The position numbers and the translations under genes were made by a program. Positions 9,337 to 17,431 of a DNA stretch of 64,000 bases are shown here, one piece after another (the stretch's first letter is position 1; every line of letters starts with the position of its first letter). The stretch lies in contig OY762063.1 in assembly GCA_963665075.1 (NCBI GenBank), positions 310,001-374,000 on the forward strand, read 5' to 3'. Origin of the DNA: JAPULR01 sp963665075. Its GTDB lineage: Bacteria > Chloroflexota > Dehalococcoidia > Lucifugimonadales > GCA-2712585. Below the pieces are notes generated by a model, which saw nothing but the letters and a program-made list of their open reading frames with translations, was not told the origin of the DNA and did not search any database.

Positions 9337-9399
9337 CATAGACCTCCCGAAACTCGGCTCCCGCCCCCGCAAATAAACCTGAACCTCTGCATCCATTCA

Positions 9400-9760
9400 T
9401 CCCCCTAAGTTCCCCCTCCTCTTCCCCCTCGACGGGGGGAAGATTGAGATGGGGGTGATATTCCAACCTGCCGCACAACTCTTGCTCCCGCAAAAGCGGG
9501 AGCCCATCCCCTCGACGCCAACCGCAGGGGCAACCCTTGTGATTGCCCGTCCCCCCTTCCGCTCACCCTGGACCTCCACCCCCCGCTCACCCTGAGCCTG
9601 TCGAAGGGTCGAGCGTCCCCCGTCATCCCCGCCTCCCCATCCGTCATTCCCGCCTCCCCCTCCGTCATTCCCGCGTAGGCGGGAATCCAGTCCCCCTCTT
9701 CCCCCTTGACGGGGGAAGATTGTGATGGGGGTGCTCCAAACCTCGCAAGATACGAAATTA
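9400..9760. repeat. Repeat spacer between mtnA and mtnP: families A, B, C
   Basis: Family C copies (CTTCCCCC...GGGGGAAG with GATTGTGATGGGGGTG tails) are at about 9419-9459 and 9697-9733. An A-like hairpin with GCTCCCGC/GCGGGAGC arms is at about 9483-9505, another compensated variant. Family B is at about 9582-9615. Family A left arms start at 9621 and 9642 and end in a complete hairpin at 9663 (21-base steps). No gene is seen. Confidence 0.8.
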
Positions 9761-9763
9761 CAC

Positions 9764-10828
9764 TCACCGTAAACCCTTCCCCTGCCCCCGCGCCACCGCA
9801 TCCCTCAAATTCTCAACATACGGCGCGCGAACCACCCCCACCTCCGTAATAATCGCGTCCACATACCCATTCGGCGTCACGTCGAACGCCGGATTCCGAA
9901 TCCCGATTCCCTCCGCCGCCGTCCGAACTCCCCCCAACTCCGAAACCTCCGCCGCGTCCCTCTCCTCAATCGGAATCTCATCCCCCGAAGCAACCCCCAA
10001 GTCCACCGTGCTCGTCGGCGCCGCCACGTAAAACGGCGCGCCATTCTCCCGCGCCAGCACCGCCAGCCCATACGTCCCGATCTTGTTCGCCGTGTCCCCG
10101 TTCGCCGCAATCCTGTCCGCCCCCACAACCACGCACCCCACCGCTCCCTGACGCAGAATCAGCCCAGCCGCCGAGTCCACCACCATCGTCGCCGGAATCC
10201 CCAGCTTCACCAGCTCCCACGCCGTCAGCCGCGCCCCTTGTAGAAACGGACGCGTCTCCGTATGAAATACGTCGAACCGATCGCCCGACTCCCACGCTGC
10301 GCGAATCACCCCCAACGCCGTCCCGTACCCCGCCGTCGCCAGCGCCCCCGTGTTGCAGTGCGTCAACACCCCCTGCCTCCCCCTCAACAACGACGCCCCA
10401 TGACGTCCGATCTCCCGGTTCGCCTCCACGTCCCGACGCTGTATCTCCTTCGCCTCCGACAACATTCTCTCACACGCCGCCGATGCCTTCCCCACGTCCG
10501 CCGCAACCCCCATCAGCCGCTCCACCGCCCACGCCAGGTTGATAGCCGTAGGACGCGCCGCCTTTATCTCCTCCGCCGCCTCTCCAAGTCTGGATAGGAA
10601 GGAATCAACGCCGCCCTTCTCCAAAATCTCCCGCGCCGCCAACACCATCGCATACGCCCCCGTCACCCCAATCGCCGGCGCCCCCCGGACCCGCATCTCC
10701 CGAATCGACGCGATAACCTCCCGATAGTCCGACGACGACACCACCACCTCTTCCCGAGGCAGCAACGTCTGGTCCAGCAGCTTCAAACTGCCCGACTCCC
10801 ACACAATCGGTTCAATCTCACCCTTCAC
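9764..10828 (-). CDS. mtnA: Methylthioribose-1-phosphate isomerase
   Basis: Isomerises methylthioribose-1-phosphate (made by mtnP) to methylthioribulose-1-phosphate in methionine salvage. 354 residues with MRVRGAPAIGVTGAYA near 50, THCNTGALATAGYGTALG near 160 (catalytic Cys), GADRIAANGDTANKIGTYGLA near 243 (catalytic Asp) and VAAPTSTVD. It starts at GTG 10828 with AGGAGG nine bases upstream. It is the first gene after the SAM-I riboswitch and attenuator at 11011-11171, so transcription should fall when SAM is high. Confidence 0.95.
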   Translation of the reverse strand: MKGEIEPIVWESGSLKLLDQTLLPREEVVVSSSDYREVIASIREMRVRGAPAIGVTGAYAMVLAAREILEKGGVDSFLSRLGEAAEEIKAARPTAINLAWAVERLMGVAADVGKASAACERMLSEAKEIQRRDVEANREIGRHGASLLRGRQGVLTHCNTGALATAGYGTALGVIRAAWESGDRFDVFHTETRPFLQGARLTAWELVKLGIPATMVVDSAAGLILRQGAVGCVVVGADRIAANGDTANKIGTYGLAVLARENGAPFYVAAPTSTVDLGVASGDEIPIEERDAAEVSELGGVRTAAEGIGIRNPAFDVTPNGYVDAIITEVGVVRAPYVENLRDAVARGQGKGLR

Positions 10829-10889
10829 CCTGCCTTACCTCCTAAACCTTCCTTCCAACTCCAACAATTCCTCCCTTGTTTCCCCTTCC

Positions 10890-10975
10890 TCTCTTACCTC
10901 TTCCCCCTTGACGGGGGAAGATTGAGATGGGGGTGTTCCCGCTCACCCTGAGCCTGTCGAAGGGTCGAGCGGGGG
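10890..10975. repeat. Family C and family B repeats in the mtnA leader
   Basis: A family C palindrome with its GATTGAGATGGGGGTG tail is at about 10899-10935 and a family B copy at about 10939-10972. Both lie between the attenuator and the mtnA start, so they are part of the untranslated leader of the mtnA mRNA when the attenuator is read through. Confidence 0.8.
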
Positions 10976-11010
10976 CGGGGCGTCCCCCCCAAACCCAAAC
11001 CCGACCGCAT

Positions 11011-11034
11011 AAAAAAACTTCCCGCAAAGAGAAG
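11011..11034 (-). terminator. Intrinsic terminator of the SAM riboswitch expression platform
   Basis: On the minus strand CTTCTC, loop TTTGC, GGGAAG, then seven T (11017-11011). The upstream arm CTTCTC (11034-11029) is also the 3' part of a 12-bp antiterminator: GGGAGGCTCAAA (11060-11049) can pair with TTTGAGCTTCTC (11040-11029). The two structures exclude each other. Confidence 0.85.
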
Positions 11035-11057
11035 CTCAAAATGTAACCTTTGAGCCT

Positions 11058-11171
11058 CCCTCATCTTTCGCCCCGCCGGGGCGACGGAATTGGCACCTTC
11101 CCGGGCCGCGTCGCAACGCGGGAGGTTGCCAGGCTTCACAGGGCCGTTCCCTCTGCCTGTCTGGATAAGAG
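11058..11171 (-). promoter_or_regulatory. SAM-I (S-box) riboswitch aptamer controlling mtnA
   Basis: Minus-strand RNA from 11171 to 11058. The closing helix P1 is CTCTTATC (5') with GATGAGGG (3', 11065-11058), eight pairs including two G-U. Conserved S-box elements occur in order: GAGGGA after P1, GGCCCTGTGAAGCC then GGCAACC (the usual TGAA and GGCAACC strand), a P3 stem CCGCGTTGCGACGCGG, GGTGCCAATTCC, the P4 stem CGCCCCGGCGGGGCG and AAAGATGAGGG. SAM binding stabilises P1, which consumes the GGG needed by the antiterminator and so favours the terminator. The controlled genes are mtnA and perhaps mtnP. Confidence 0.93.
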
Positions 11172-11199
11172 AAGACTATCTATCCAATTTCCACCCTAA

Positions 11200-11228
11200 A
11201 TCCTATTCCCCATCTCCCCCCCTGTCAA
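11200..11228 (-). promoter_or_regulatory. Promoter for the riboswitch-mtnA transcript
   Basis: Minus strand TTGACA (11228-11223), a 17-base spacer, TAGGAT (11205-11200). The predicted start, about 11193, is some 20 bases before the riboswitch P1 helix. The -35 is perfect and the -10 matches four of six consensus positions. Confidence 0.65.
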
Positions 11229-11243
11229 CCAACCCCCTCCCTA

Positions 11244-11299
11244 CCGCTCACCTTGAGCCTGTCCTGAGCTTGTCGAAGGGCCTGTCGAAGGGTCGAGTG
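11244..11299. repeat. Family B repeat, long form
   Basis: Long family B copy with the internal duplication (GCCTGTCCTGAGCTTGTC, then GAAGGGCCTGTCGAAGGG). It lies just upstream of the riboswitch promoter and between the divergent mtnA and nuclease-like genes. Confidence 0.8.
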
Positions 11300-11383
11300 C
11301 TCCCTATTCCTCCACCCCCTTCTTGCCCATCGTCCCCAACTCAACTAGAATGTCGCCAGAACTCTACGAATGGAGTCTCATTG

Positions 11384-12430
11384 ATGCCCGAAGACAAAAG
11401 CCTGCTCAGTTTCGTTGCCCGCCGCCACTCACAGGGTTTGGAAGACGCGGCGACGGACGCGCTATATTACATCCTGTCCCGTTCAACCTCCGCAAGACTG
11501 GCGCTGTCCCACTTCCTCAGCCACGACCAAGCCCCTTTGCATATTGCGAAAGTATCGCTTCAAGCGTCCGCCGCCCACGGAGCCACCCCCGACCTCTCCT
11601 GCCTCGACAGAGACGGTAAGATGCTAGCCTTCGTTGAATCAAAATTCTGGGCAACCCTCACCCACAACCAGCCTGTCACCTATTGGGAAAGCCTCCCCGC
11701 CAATAGGCCGTCCGTACTCCTCTTCCTCGCCCCGCAATCCCGCGTCAACGACGACTATCTATGGAATGAACTCGTCGATCGCCTGAGCAAAGCGGACCAC
11801 GAAATCGGCCCCGCCGATAGGAACGAAACCCGAATCGCCGCCCCATCCAACACCGACACCCGCCACCTGATGCTAACAAGCTGGCGTTCCCTCCTCGGCT
11901 TCTTGGCCCAGAGAACCAAGAAAGACGGCGACTCCCAAGCAACCTTTGAAATCTCCGAACTTCAGGGTCTCACCAGCGACGTAATCACCAAAGGCAAGCC
12001 CAAACGCGACGAAAACTTGAAACGTCTCATAGCGGAGGCCTTGAAGCGTCTTGAACAATCAGGCTGGGCCAACACCGATGGATTATCGGCAGGACACGGC
12101 TACGACTACTACCACAGGTATCATTATCTCGCGGGCGCTATAGCTGCCCTTCGCATCGACTACACTGCCATCAAGGAGACGCCGGACAAACCCCTGTGGC
12201 TCAGGTTCGGGAACTTTGTCAATACCCCCCCTACTACCAGTACGGAGCAAGTGCGCAGCATTTTGGAAGGCTCGGATGAACCAGGATGGAAAATGCATGG
12301 CTCGCAAATTTCTTTATCCATCAACTTGCCCGCCGGCGCCGACCACGACGCAACCCTCGGCGCAATAGTTGACCAAATGGAACGCATCGCCCAACTCATC
12401 GACCCCAACGGCCCCACCTACCAAAACTAA
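11384..12430 (+). CDS. PD-(D/E)XK-superfamily-like protein, possible nuclease, function unknown
   Basis: 348 residues from the ATG at 11384, which has GGAG eight bases upstream; reading further upstream runs into repeat DNA. Near residues 65-95 it has ATPDLSCLDRDGKMLAFVESKFWATLTHNQPVTYW: PD, about 15 residues, then ESK, then a Gln-containing helix, which is the core layout of PD-(D/E)XK nucleases (D...ExK...Q). SVLLFLAP after it is the next core strand. The rest (about 150-348) is unlike anything I recognise. Such single proteins are often defence-related but no partner gene is present. The assignment rests on the motif alone. Confidence 0.6.
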   Translation: MPEDKSLLSFVARRHSQGLEDAATDALYYILSRSTSARLALSHFLSHDQAPLHIAKVSLQASAAHGATPDLSCLDRDGKMLAFVESKFWATLTHNQPVTYWESLPANRPSVLLFLAPQSRVNDDYLWNELVDRLSKADHEIGPADRNETRIAAPSNTDTRHLMLTSWRSLLGFLAQRTKKDGDSQATFEISELQGLTSDVITKGKPKRDENLKRLIAEALKRLEQSGWANTDGLSAGHGYDYYHRYHYLAGAIAALRIDYTAIKETPDKPLWLRFGNFVNTPPTTSTEQVRSILEGSDEPGWKMHGSQISLSINLPAGADHDATLGAIVDQMERIAQLIDPNGPTYQN

Positions 12431-12439
12431 TCCCCTACG

Positions 12440-12550
12440 TACCCCCGCTCACCCTGAGCCTGTCGAAGGGTCGATCGTCCCCTCTTAATCCCTTCCCCCT
12501 CCTTCTCAAATTCGCCATTCCCGCGAAAGCGGGAATCCACGGCGGGGCTA
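12440..12550. repeat. Family B and family A repeats
   Basis: Family B at about 12445-12477 and a complete family A hairpin (loop GAAA) at about 12513-12540, between the convergent nuclease-like gene and ubiE. They may sit in the shared 3' region of both transcripts. Confidence 0.8.
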
Positions 12551-12554
12551 GGTG

Positions 12555-13277
12555 TCACCCTCCCCCCTTCCTCCCCCAATGCAAATGCACCGCCCCAAAC
12601 CCCATCGACTCCCTCCCCACCTCCTCCAACCCCACCCGCGCGAACACCCCCTCCAGCTCCGACGGCGACACAAACCCCTCCACCGACTTCGGCAAATACG
12701 TATACGCCGCCATGTCCAACGCCACCATCGCCCCCACCAACGGCACCACCTGCCGGAAATAAAACCTCACAAACGGACGCAGCAGCCCCCTCTCCACCGG
12801 CATCGTCTCCAACGAAACCACCCGCCCTCCCGGCCTCACCACCCGCGCCATCTCCCGCAGCGACTGCTCCAGATCCGGTATGTTCCGCAAGCTGAACGCC
12901 GACGTCACGCACGCAAAACTCTCATCCCGAAACGGCAACGACAACGCGTCCCCCACCGCGAAACTCACCCGCCGACCTTCGCCCCCGCGTCCCCCCTTCA
13001 CCGCCGCCCGACTCACCATCGGCTCCAGCAAGTCCACCCCCACAACCTCCCCCGCCCCGTCCGTCCTGGTCAACTCCAACGCCAAATCCCCCGTCCCCGT
13101 CGCCACGTCCAACACCGGCCCCTCCAACCCCTCCAACGCCCGCCGCGCCGCCTTTCGACGCCAACGCCTGTCCATCCCGCCGGTCATCAGAAAATTCATC
13201 AGGTCGTATCGACCCGAAATCCGCGAAAACATCGCGGCCACGTACCGCCGCTTCTCCGACCCCCGCAGCCCTACCAT
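12555..13277 (-). CDS. ubiE: Demethylmenaquinone / ubiquinone methyltransferase, UbiE-MenG family
   Basis: SAM-dependent C-methylation of the quinone ring, the last step of menaquinone synthesis. 240 residues with FSRISGRYDLMNFLMTGGMDRRWR at the N-terminus, SAM loop VLDVATGTGDLAL near 57 and the family signature SAFSLRNIPDLEQSLREMARVVRPGG near 127. No strong ribosome site precedes the ATG at 13277, and a family A hairpin lies just upstream. Neighbouring ubiX, ubiA and ubiD make this a quinone cluster. Menaquinone is more likely than ubiquinone because no hydroxylase genes are seen. Confidence 0.9.
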   Translation of the reverse strand: MVGLRGSEKRRYVAAMFSRISGRYDLMNFLMTGGMDRRWRRKAARRALEGLEGPVLDVATGTGDLALELTRTDGAGEVVGVDLLEPMVSRAAVKGGRGGEGRRVSFAVGDALSLPFRDESFACVTSAFSLRNIPDLEQSLREMARVVRPGGRVVSLETMPVERGLLRPFVRFYFRQVVPLVGAMVALDMAAYTYLPKSVEGFVSPSELEGVFARVGLEEVGRESMGFGAVHLHWGRKGGG

Positions 13278-13284
13278 CCCTGTC

Positions 13285-13312
13285 CGTCATTCCCGCGAAA
13301 GCGGGAATCCAG
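13285..13312. repeat. Family A hairpin between ubiX and ubiE
   Basis: One complete copy, arms ATTCCCGC/GCGGGAAT with a GAAA loop. It lies in the 50-base gap between two genes that are probably co-transcribed. Confidence 0.85.
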
Positions 13313-13326
13313 AAGCTCCGCCATCG

Positions 13327-13929
13327 TCAGTAGCGCCGTTCCCCGTCCGAACTCCCCCGATACACGTGCCGCTCCGAAAGCCCCGGCTCCACGTCCAGCG
13401 ACACCAGAATCCGCTCCACGAAGTAGTCCACCACCTCCTCAACCCGCTCCGGCTTCAAGTAAAACGGCGGCTCCGGCGGCATCACCAGCGCCCCCATCCG
13501 CGCCAGCCTCCCCATATTCTCCAAATGTATCGCGTGCAACGGCGTCTCCCTCGGCACGATAACCAGGTTCCGACGCTCCTTCAGGCACACGTCCGCCGCC
13601 CGCAGCAGCAGGTTGTTCGCCATCCCGTTCGCCAGCGACGCCACGCTCGCCATGCTGCACGGCACGATAACCATCCCCGCCGTCGGATACGTCCCGCTCG
13701 CTATCGGCGCGTTCATCTCGTTGATTCCATACGACGTGAAGAAAGGACTCTCCCGCCACGCCGACAAGTAACTCGCGAACGACTCCGGCATCTCCTCCTG
13801 CCACACCATCTTCGCCGCGTTCGTGCACACCAGCGCCGTCGGAATCTCCCGCGTCAGCAGCGCCTCTACCAGCTGCTCGGCAATGACCGACCCGCTCGCC
13901 CCCGATACGCCCACCACCACCGGCCTCAC
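13327..13929 (-). CDS. ubiX: Flavin prenyltransferase UbiX
   Basis: Makes the prenylated FMN cofactor required by UbiD-type decarboxylases. 200 residues: GVSGASGSVIAEQLVEAL (flavin/phosphate loop) at the N-terminus, VIVPCSMASVASLANGMANNLLLRAADVCLKERRNLVIVPRETPL in the middle, MGALVMPPEPPFY near the end. The GTG start at 13929 overlaps the ubiA stop by four bases (GTGA), so translation is coupled. The UbiD partner is two genes upstream in the same cluster. Confidence 0.95.
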   Translation of the reverse strand: MRPVVVGVSGASGSVIAEQLVEALLTREIPTALVCTNAAKMVWQEEMPESFASYLSAWRESPFFTSYGINEMNAPIASGTYPTAGMVIVPCSMASVASLANGMANNLLLRAADVCLKERRNLVIVPRETPLHAIHLENMGRLARMGALVMPPEPPFYLKPERVEEVVDYFVERILVSLDVEPGLSERHVYRGSSDGERRY

Positions 13930-14777
13930 GTGAACACCGCCAACGACACCGCCAGCAGCAGTGCCAGCCCCACGTAGCTGTTGAACTTCAACGCCGCCAC
14001 CGGAACTTTGGACAGGTCCGACGGCTTAACCAGCGAGTTCTGATAGACGAGCACCGCCGACGCTATCCCCCATCCCACGAAGTAGAACACCCCCAACTCC
14101 ATCCACACCCCCAGCGCCAGCAGACACCCCGACGTCACCACGTGCATCCCCCGCGCTATCCACAACGCCACCGCAATCCCGAACCGACGCGGTATCGAAC
14201 GAATCCCATACTTCCCGTCAAACTCGTAATCCATGCAGGCGTAGATGATGTCGAATCCCCCCACCCAGAACGCCACCGCTCCCGCCAGCAGCGCCGCCTG
14301 CGGCTCCAGCGTCCCCGTCACCCCGACCCATGCCCCCGCCGGCGCGATCGCGTCCGCCCACCCCAGTATAAAATGACTCCCCCACGTGAAATACTTGGCA
14401 TACGTATAAAGGAACAGCACCGCGATTACCAACGGCGAAAGCGCCAACGCCAGCGTGTTCAGCTGCGCCGCCGCGAACACGAACACCCCCATCGAAACCA
14501 GCATCATCAACAGCATGTCCCGCCGCTTCAGCAGCCCCAACGGAATATGCCGGTCCTTCGTCCGCGGATTCGCCGCGTCCTCCTTCGCGTGTACGAGACG
14601 ATTCGCCGTCATCGCAACCGTCCGCGCCCCCACCATCGCCACCGTTATCCAGACGAACTGCGACAATGTCGGCAGCCCGTCCGCCGCCAGAAACATCCCG
14701 ATATACGCGAACGGCAGCGCAAACAAACTATGCTCAAACCGAATCGAAGCCAGCGCCATCCTCAACTTAGACATCAT
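13926..14777 (-). CDS. ubiA: UbiA-family prenyltransferase (MqnP-like), with an altered first Asp motif
   Basis: Integral membrane enzyme that attaches a polyprenyl chain to the quinone ring precursor. 283 residues, about eight or nine membrane helices. The second Asp-rich motif is intact (DYEFDGKYGIRSIPRRFG, near 190). The first reads NRLVHAKEDAANPRTKDR where the family usually has NRxxDxxxDAxNPRT, so one magnesium-binding Asp is His. The Asp after it and NPRT are kept. ubiX follows with a four-base overlap. The pairing with UbiD/UbiX fits the futalosine menaquinone route, but the mqnA-D genes are not in this window. Confidence 0.9.
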   Translation of the reverse strand: MMSKLRMALASIRFEHSLFALPFAYIGMFLAADGLPTLSQFVWITVAMVGARTVAMTANRLVHAKEDAANPRTKDRHIPLGLLKRRDMLLMMLVSMGVFVFAAAQLNTLALALSPLVIAVLFLYTYAKYFTWGSHFILGWADAIAPAGAWVGVTGTLEPQAALLAGAVAFWVGGFDIIYACMDYEFDGKYGIRSIPRRFGIAVALWIARGMHVVTSGCLLALGVWMELGVFYFVGWGIASAVLVYQNSLVKPSDLSKVPVAALKFNSYVGLALLLAVSLAVFT

Positions 14778-14799
14778 CCCCCTCCCCCCTCTCCCTTCC

Positions 14800-14980
14800 C
14801 CCCTCGACCCACACCGTCATTCCCGCCACCCCAACCGTCATTCCCGCGCAGGCGGGAATCCATCTTCTCCCTTCCCCCTCGCCTACCCTCCGTCATTCCG
14901 GCGAAAGCCGGAATCCAGTCCCCTCCCTTCCCCCTTGACCACCCCATCGTCATTCCCGCGCAGGCGGGAATCCATCTTCT
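14800..14980. repeat. Repeat spacer between ubiD and ubiA: four family A units
   Basis: A family A left arm starts at 14815, 21 bases before a complete hairpin at 14836. A compensated hairpin (ATTCCGGC-GAAA-GCCGGAAT) is at about 14891 and a further GCAG-loop copy at 14948. Pyrimidine-rich linkers separate them. No gene. Confidence 0.8.
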
Positions 14981-15021
14981 TTCCCCGCTCACACCAAACT
15001 TACCGCAACGAAGTTGCCCTC

Positions 15022-16476
15022 TCATATCCCGTACCTCTCCCACTTCGAATCCACCAACTCCTTCACCTCCGCGCTCATCACAATATCCGGCGGCCACTCC
15101 CGATGATACCCCTCCCCCGGCCCCTTCGTCGTCGCGTCAATCCCCACCTTGCTCCCGAACTTCGGCGCCGACGACGCATGGTCCAGGTCGTCCACCGGCC
15201 CCGTCGCGAAGAAAATGTCCCGTTCCGCGTCCAGGTTGTTCGTCACCCGCCACGCCACCTCCGACACGTCATGCACGTTCACGTTCTCATCCACCACGAT
15301 TATCGCCTTCGCCAGCGCCATCAACCCCATCCCCCACAGCCCGTAAACCACCTTCCGCGCCTGCCCCGGATACTCCTTCTTCACCGACACAATCACCAGG
15401 TTGTGGAACACCCCCTCCGCCGGCATATTCATGTCCACCACTTCCGGCAGCACCAGCTGTATGATAGGAAGGAAGAACCGCTCCGTCACCTTCCCCATGT
15501 AATAGTCCTCCATCGGCGGACGGCCAACAATCGTCGTCGGATATATCGGCTCCCGACGATGCGTGATGCACGTTATGTGAAATACCGGATACGTGTCCGC
15601 CAGCGAGTAATACCCCGTGTGGTCCCCGAACGGCCCCTCCGTCCGCTCGTCCCCCGGCGTCACGTACCCCTCCAGAATAATCTCCGCCTGCGCCGGCACC
15701 TCCAAATCCACCGACTTGCACCTCACCATCTCCACCGACTCCCCTCGGATGAATCCCGCCGCCATGATTTCGTCCACGTTCGGAGGAAGCGGTGCCGTCC
15801 CCGACCAGATTGTCGCCGGATCGCCCCCCAAAGCCACCGCCACCTCCAACCGCTTCCGACCCTGCTCCCTCGAAGCCCGATAATGCGCCGTCCCCACCTT
15901 CTGCGTCTGCCAGTGCATCCCGCACGTCCGCTTGTCGAACACCTGCATCCGGTACGTTCCCACGTTCCGCACTCCCGAATCCGGGTCCTTCGTGATGACC
16001 AACGGCAGCGTGATGTAACGTCCGGCGTCCTCCGGCCAGCACTTCAGAATCGGAAACCTCGTAACGTCCACGTCATCCCCCTCCAACACCACCTCCTGAC
16101 ACGGCGCGCTCCTGACGATTTTAGGACGAACCGACGCCACCTTCATCAACTGACCCAACGCCCGCACCTTCTCCATAACCCCCTTCGGGGGCCCCTGCGC
16201 CAACCCCAACAGCTTCCGAACCCGATCTCCCAACTCCTCCAGACTCTCAGCCCCCAGCGCCCACGCCATCCGACGCTCCGACCCGTACATATTTATCAAG
16301 ACGGGCGCGTCATACCCTTCCACGTTCTCGAACAGCAGCGCCGGCCCCCCGCTCTTCGTCACCCGATCGCAAATCTCCGTAATCTCCAAATCCCACGTCA
16401 CGGGCGTCGATATGCGACGAAGCTCCCCCCGACCCTCCAGAAACCCGACGAAATCCCTCAAATTCCTATACTTCAT
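15022..16476 (-). CDS. ubiD: UbiD-family decarboxylase (menaquinone-type, MqnL-like)
   Basis: Prenylated-FMN-dependent decarboxylation of an aromatic acid intermediate in quinone synthesis. 484 residues from the ATG at 16476 (GGAG upstream; the reading can extend to 16557 without a good start). Landmarks are MKYRNLRDFVGFLEGRGELRRI at the N-terminus, GTYRMQVFDKRTCGMHWQ near 175, and EGPFGDHTGYYS near 280, which carries the conserved Glu and Asp. KFGSKVGIDATTKGPGEGYHREWP is near the C-terminus. First gene of the ubiD-ubiA-ubiX-ubiE series. Confidence 0.93.
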   Translation of the reverse strand: MKYRNLRDFVGFLEGRGELRRISTPVTWDLEITEICDRVTKSGGPALLFENVEGYDAPVLINMYGSERRMAWALGAESLEELGDRVRKLLGLAQGPPKGVMEKVRALGQLMKVASVRPKIVRSAPCQEVVLEGDDVDVTRFPILKCWPEDAGRYITLPLVITKDPDSGVRNVGTYRMQVFDKRTCGMHWQTQKVGTAHYRASREQGRKRLEVAVALGGDPATIWSGTAPLPPNVDEIMAAGFIRGESVEMVRCKSVDLEVPAQAEIILEGYVTPGDERTEGPFGDHTGYYSLADTYPVFHITCITHRREPIYPTTIVGRPPMEDYYMGKVTERFFLPIIQLVLPEVVDMNMPAEGVFHNLVIVSVKKEYPGQARKVVYGLWGMGLMALAKAIIVVDENVNVHDVSEVAWRVTNNLDAERDIFFATGPVDDLDHASSAPKFGSKVGIDATTKGPGEGYHREWPPDIVMSAEVKELVDSKWERYGI

Positions 16477-16557
16477 GCAACTCCGCCAGCAAAAACGGGA
16501 TTTAGAAATAGGCTCGAAAACCCTCAACCCCCCAATTATACCCCATCCCAACCCCAA

Positions 16558-16838
16558 CCTGTCATTCTGAGGAGGCCCCGCGACGAAGAACCTCTACCTC
16601 TCTTATCCCCTCCCCCTTAGCACCCCCTCCGTCATTCCCGCGCAGGCGGGAATCCATCCCCTCATATCCCTTCCCCCTCGACGGGGGAAGGTTAGGATGG
16701 GGGTGATCCCCCGCTCACCCTGAGCCTGTCCTGAGCTTGTCGAAGGGCCTGTCGAAGCGTCAAGCGCCCCCATCCCCCAGACGCACCTATACCAGGGCAG
16801 ATGCATCCACAAACGCAAAACCTGACTAAAAGGGGTGT
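16558..16838. repeat. Repeat spacer: families A, C and B (long form)
   Basis: Upstream of ubiD. A family A hairpin with GCAG loop is at about 16630-16657, family C with its GTTAGGATGGGGGTGAT tail at about 16672-16706, and a long family B copy at about 16713-16762. The last 70 bases contain nothing recognised. Confidence 0.8.
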
Positions 16839-17156
16839 CTAGTAGCCGGCAGATCGCTGACGGGTAAAGCAGTCCTGGCAGTAAACAGGACGAATGCCCC
16901 GTGGCTGGAAGGGAACCGTGGTCTCTATTCCGCACTCAGCGCAAATCGCTTCGTACCGCTCTCGCTGGTACCCGCCGTCGCCGCGCTGGGCACGACGCGC
17001 CGAACGGCAGCTCGCGCACCGCTTAGGCTCGTTCGTAAAGCCTCTCGACGCAAAAAACTCTTGCTCTCCGACAGTGAAGACAAAGGGAGTTCCACAGTCC
17101 ACACAGGTGATGGTCTTGTCCGCTAATTCCACAGGGCTATTCCTCGATTTTGGCAC
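16839..17156 (-). CDS. Small zinc-ribbon protein with four CxxC knuckles
   Basis: 105 residues. Four Cys pairs occur in order: CVDCG (18-22), CASCR (47-51), CAECG (71-75), CQDC (93-96), enough for two zinc ribbons. Phe-rich text after the first pair (TPFVFTVGEQEFFASRGF) matches the small bacterial probable zinc-ribbon family as I remember it. The molecular role is unknown; nucleic acid binding is a guess. It starts at GTG 17156 with a weak ribosome site. Neighbours give no clue. Confidence 0.8.
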   Translation of the reverse strand: MPKSRNSPVELADKTITCVDCGTPFVFTVGEQEFFASRGFTNEPKRCASCRSARRAQRGDGGYQRERYEAICAECGIETTVPFQPRGIRPVYCQDCFTRQRSAGY

Positions 17157-17431
17157 AAAGCCAGTATAGTCGCGTCCCGCGACGCCATTAGAGCATTATA
17201 CACGAATTCCCCACTTCACAACCACCCCCCTCTTCTCCCTCCCCCATCCACACACCCCGTCATTCCCGCGTAGGCGGGAATCCATCCCCTCTTACCCCTT
17301 CCCCCTCTAACCATATCCGTCATTCCGGCGAAAGCCGGAATCCAGTCCCCTCTTATCCCTTCCCCCTCTAACCATATCCGTCATTCCGGCGAAAGCCGGA
17401 ATCCAGTCCCCTCTTATCCCTTCTCCCTTGA
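17157..17431. repeat. Three family A hairpins, two in a 61-bp tandem duplication, plus the left half of a family C copy
   Basis: Hairpins start at about 17258 (GTAG loop), 17318 and 17379 (both with compensated ATTCCGGC/GCCGGAAT arms). The last two units, including their linkers, are a near-exact 61-bp duplication. The sequence TTCTCCCTTGA at 17421-17431 is the left half of a family C-like palindrome interrupted by the element at 17432. Confidence 0.8.
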
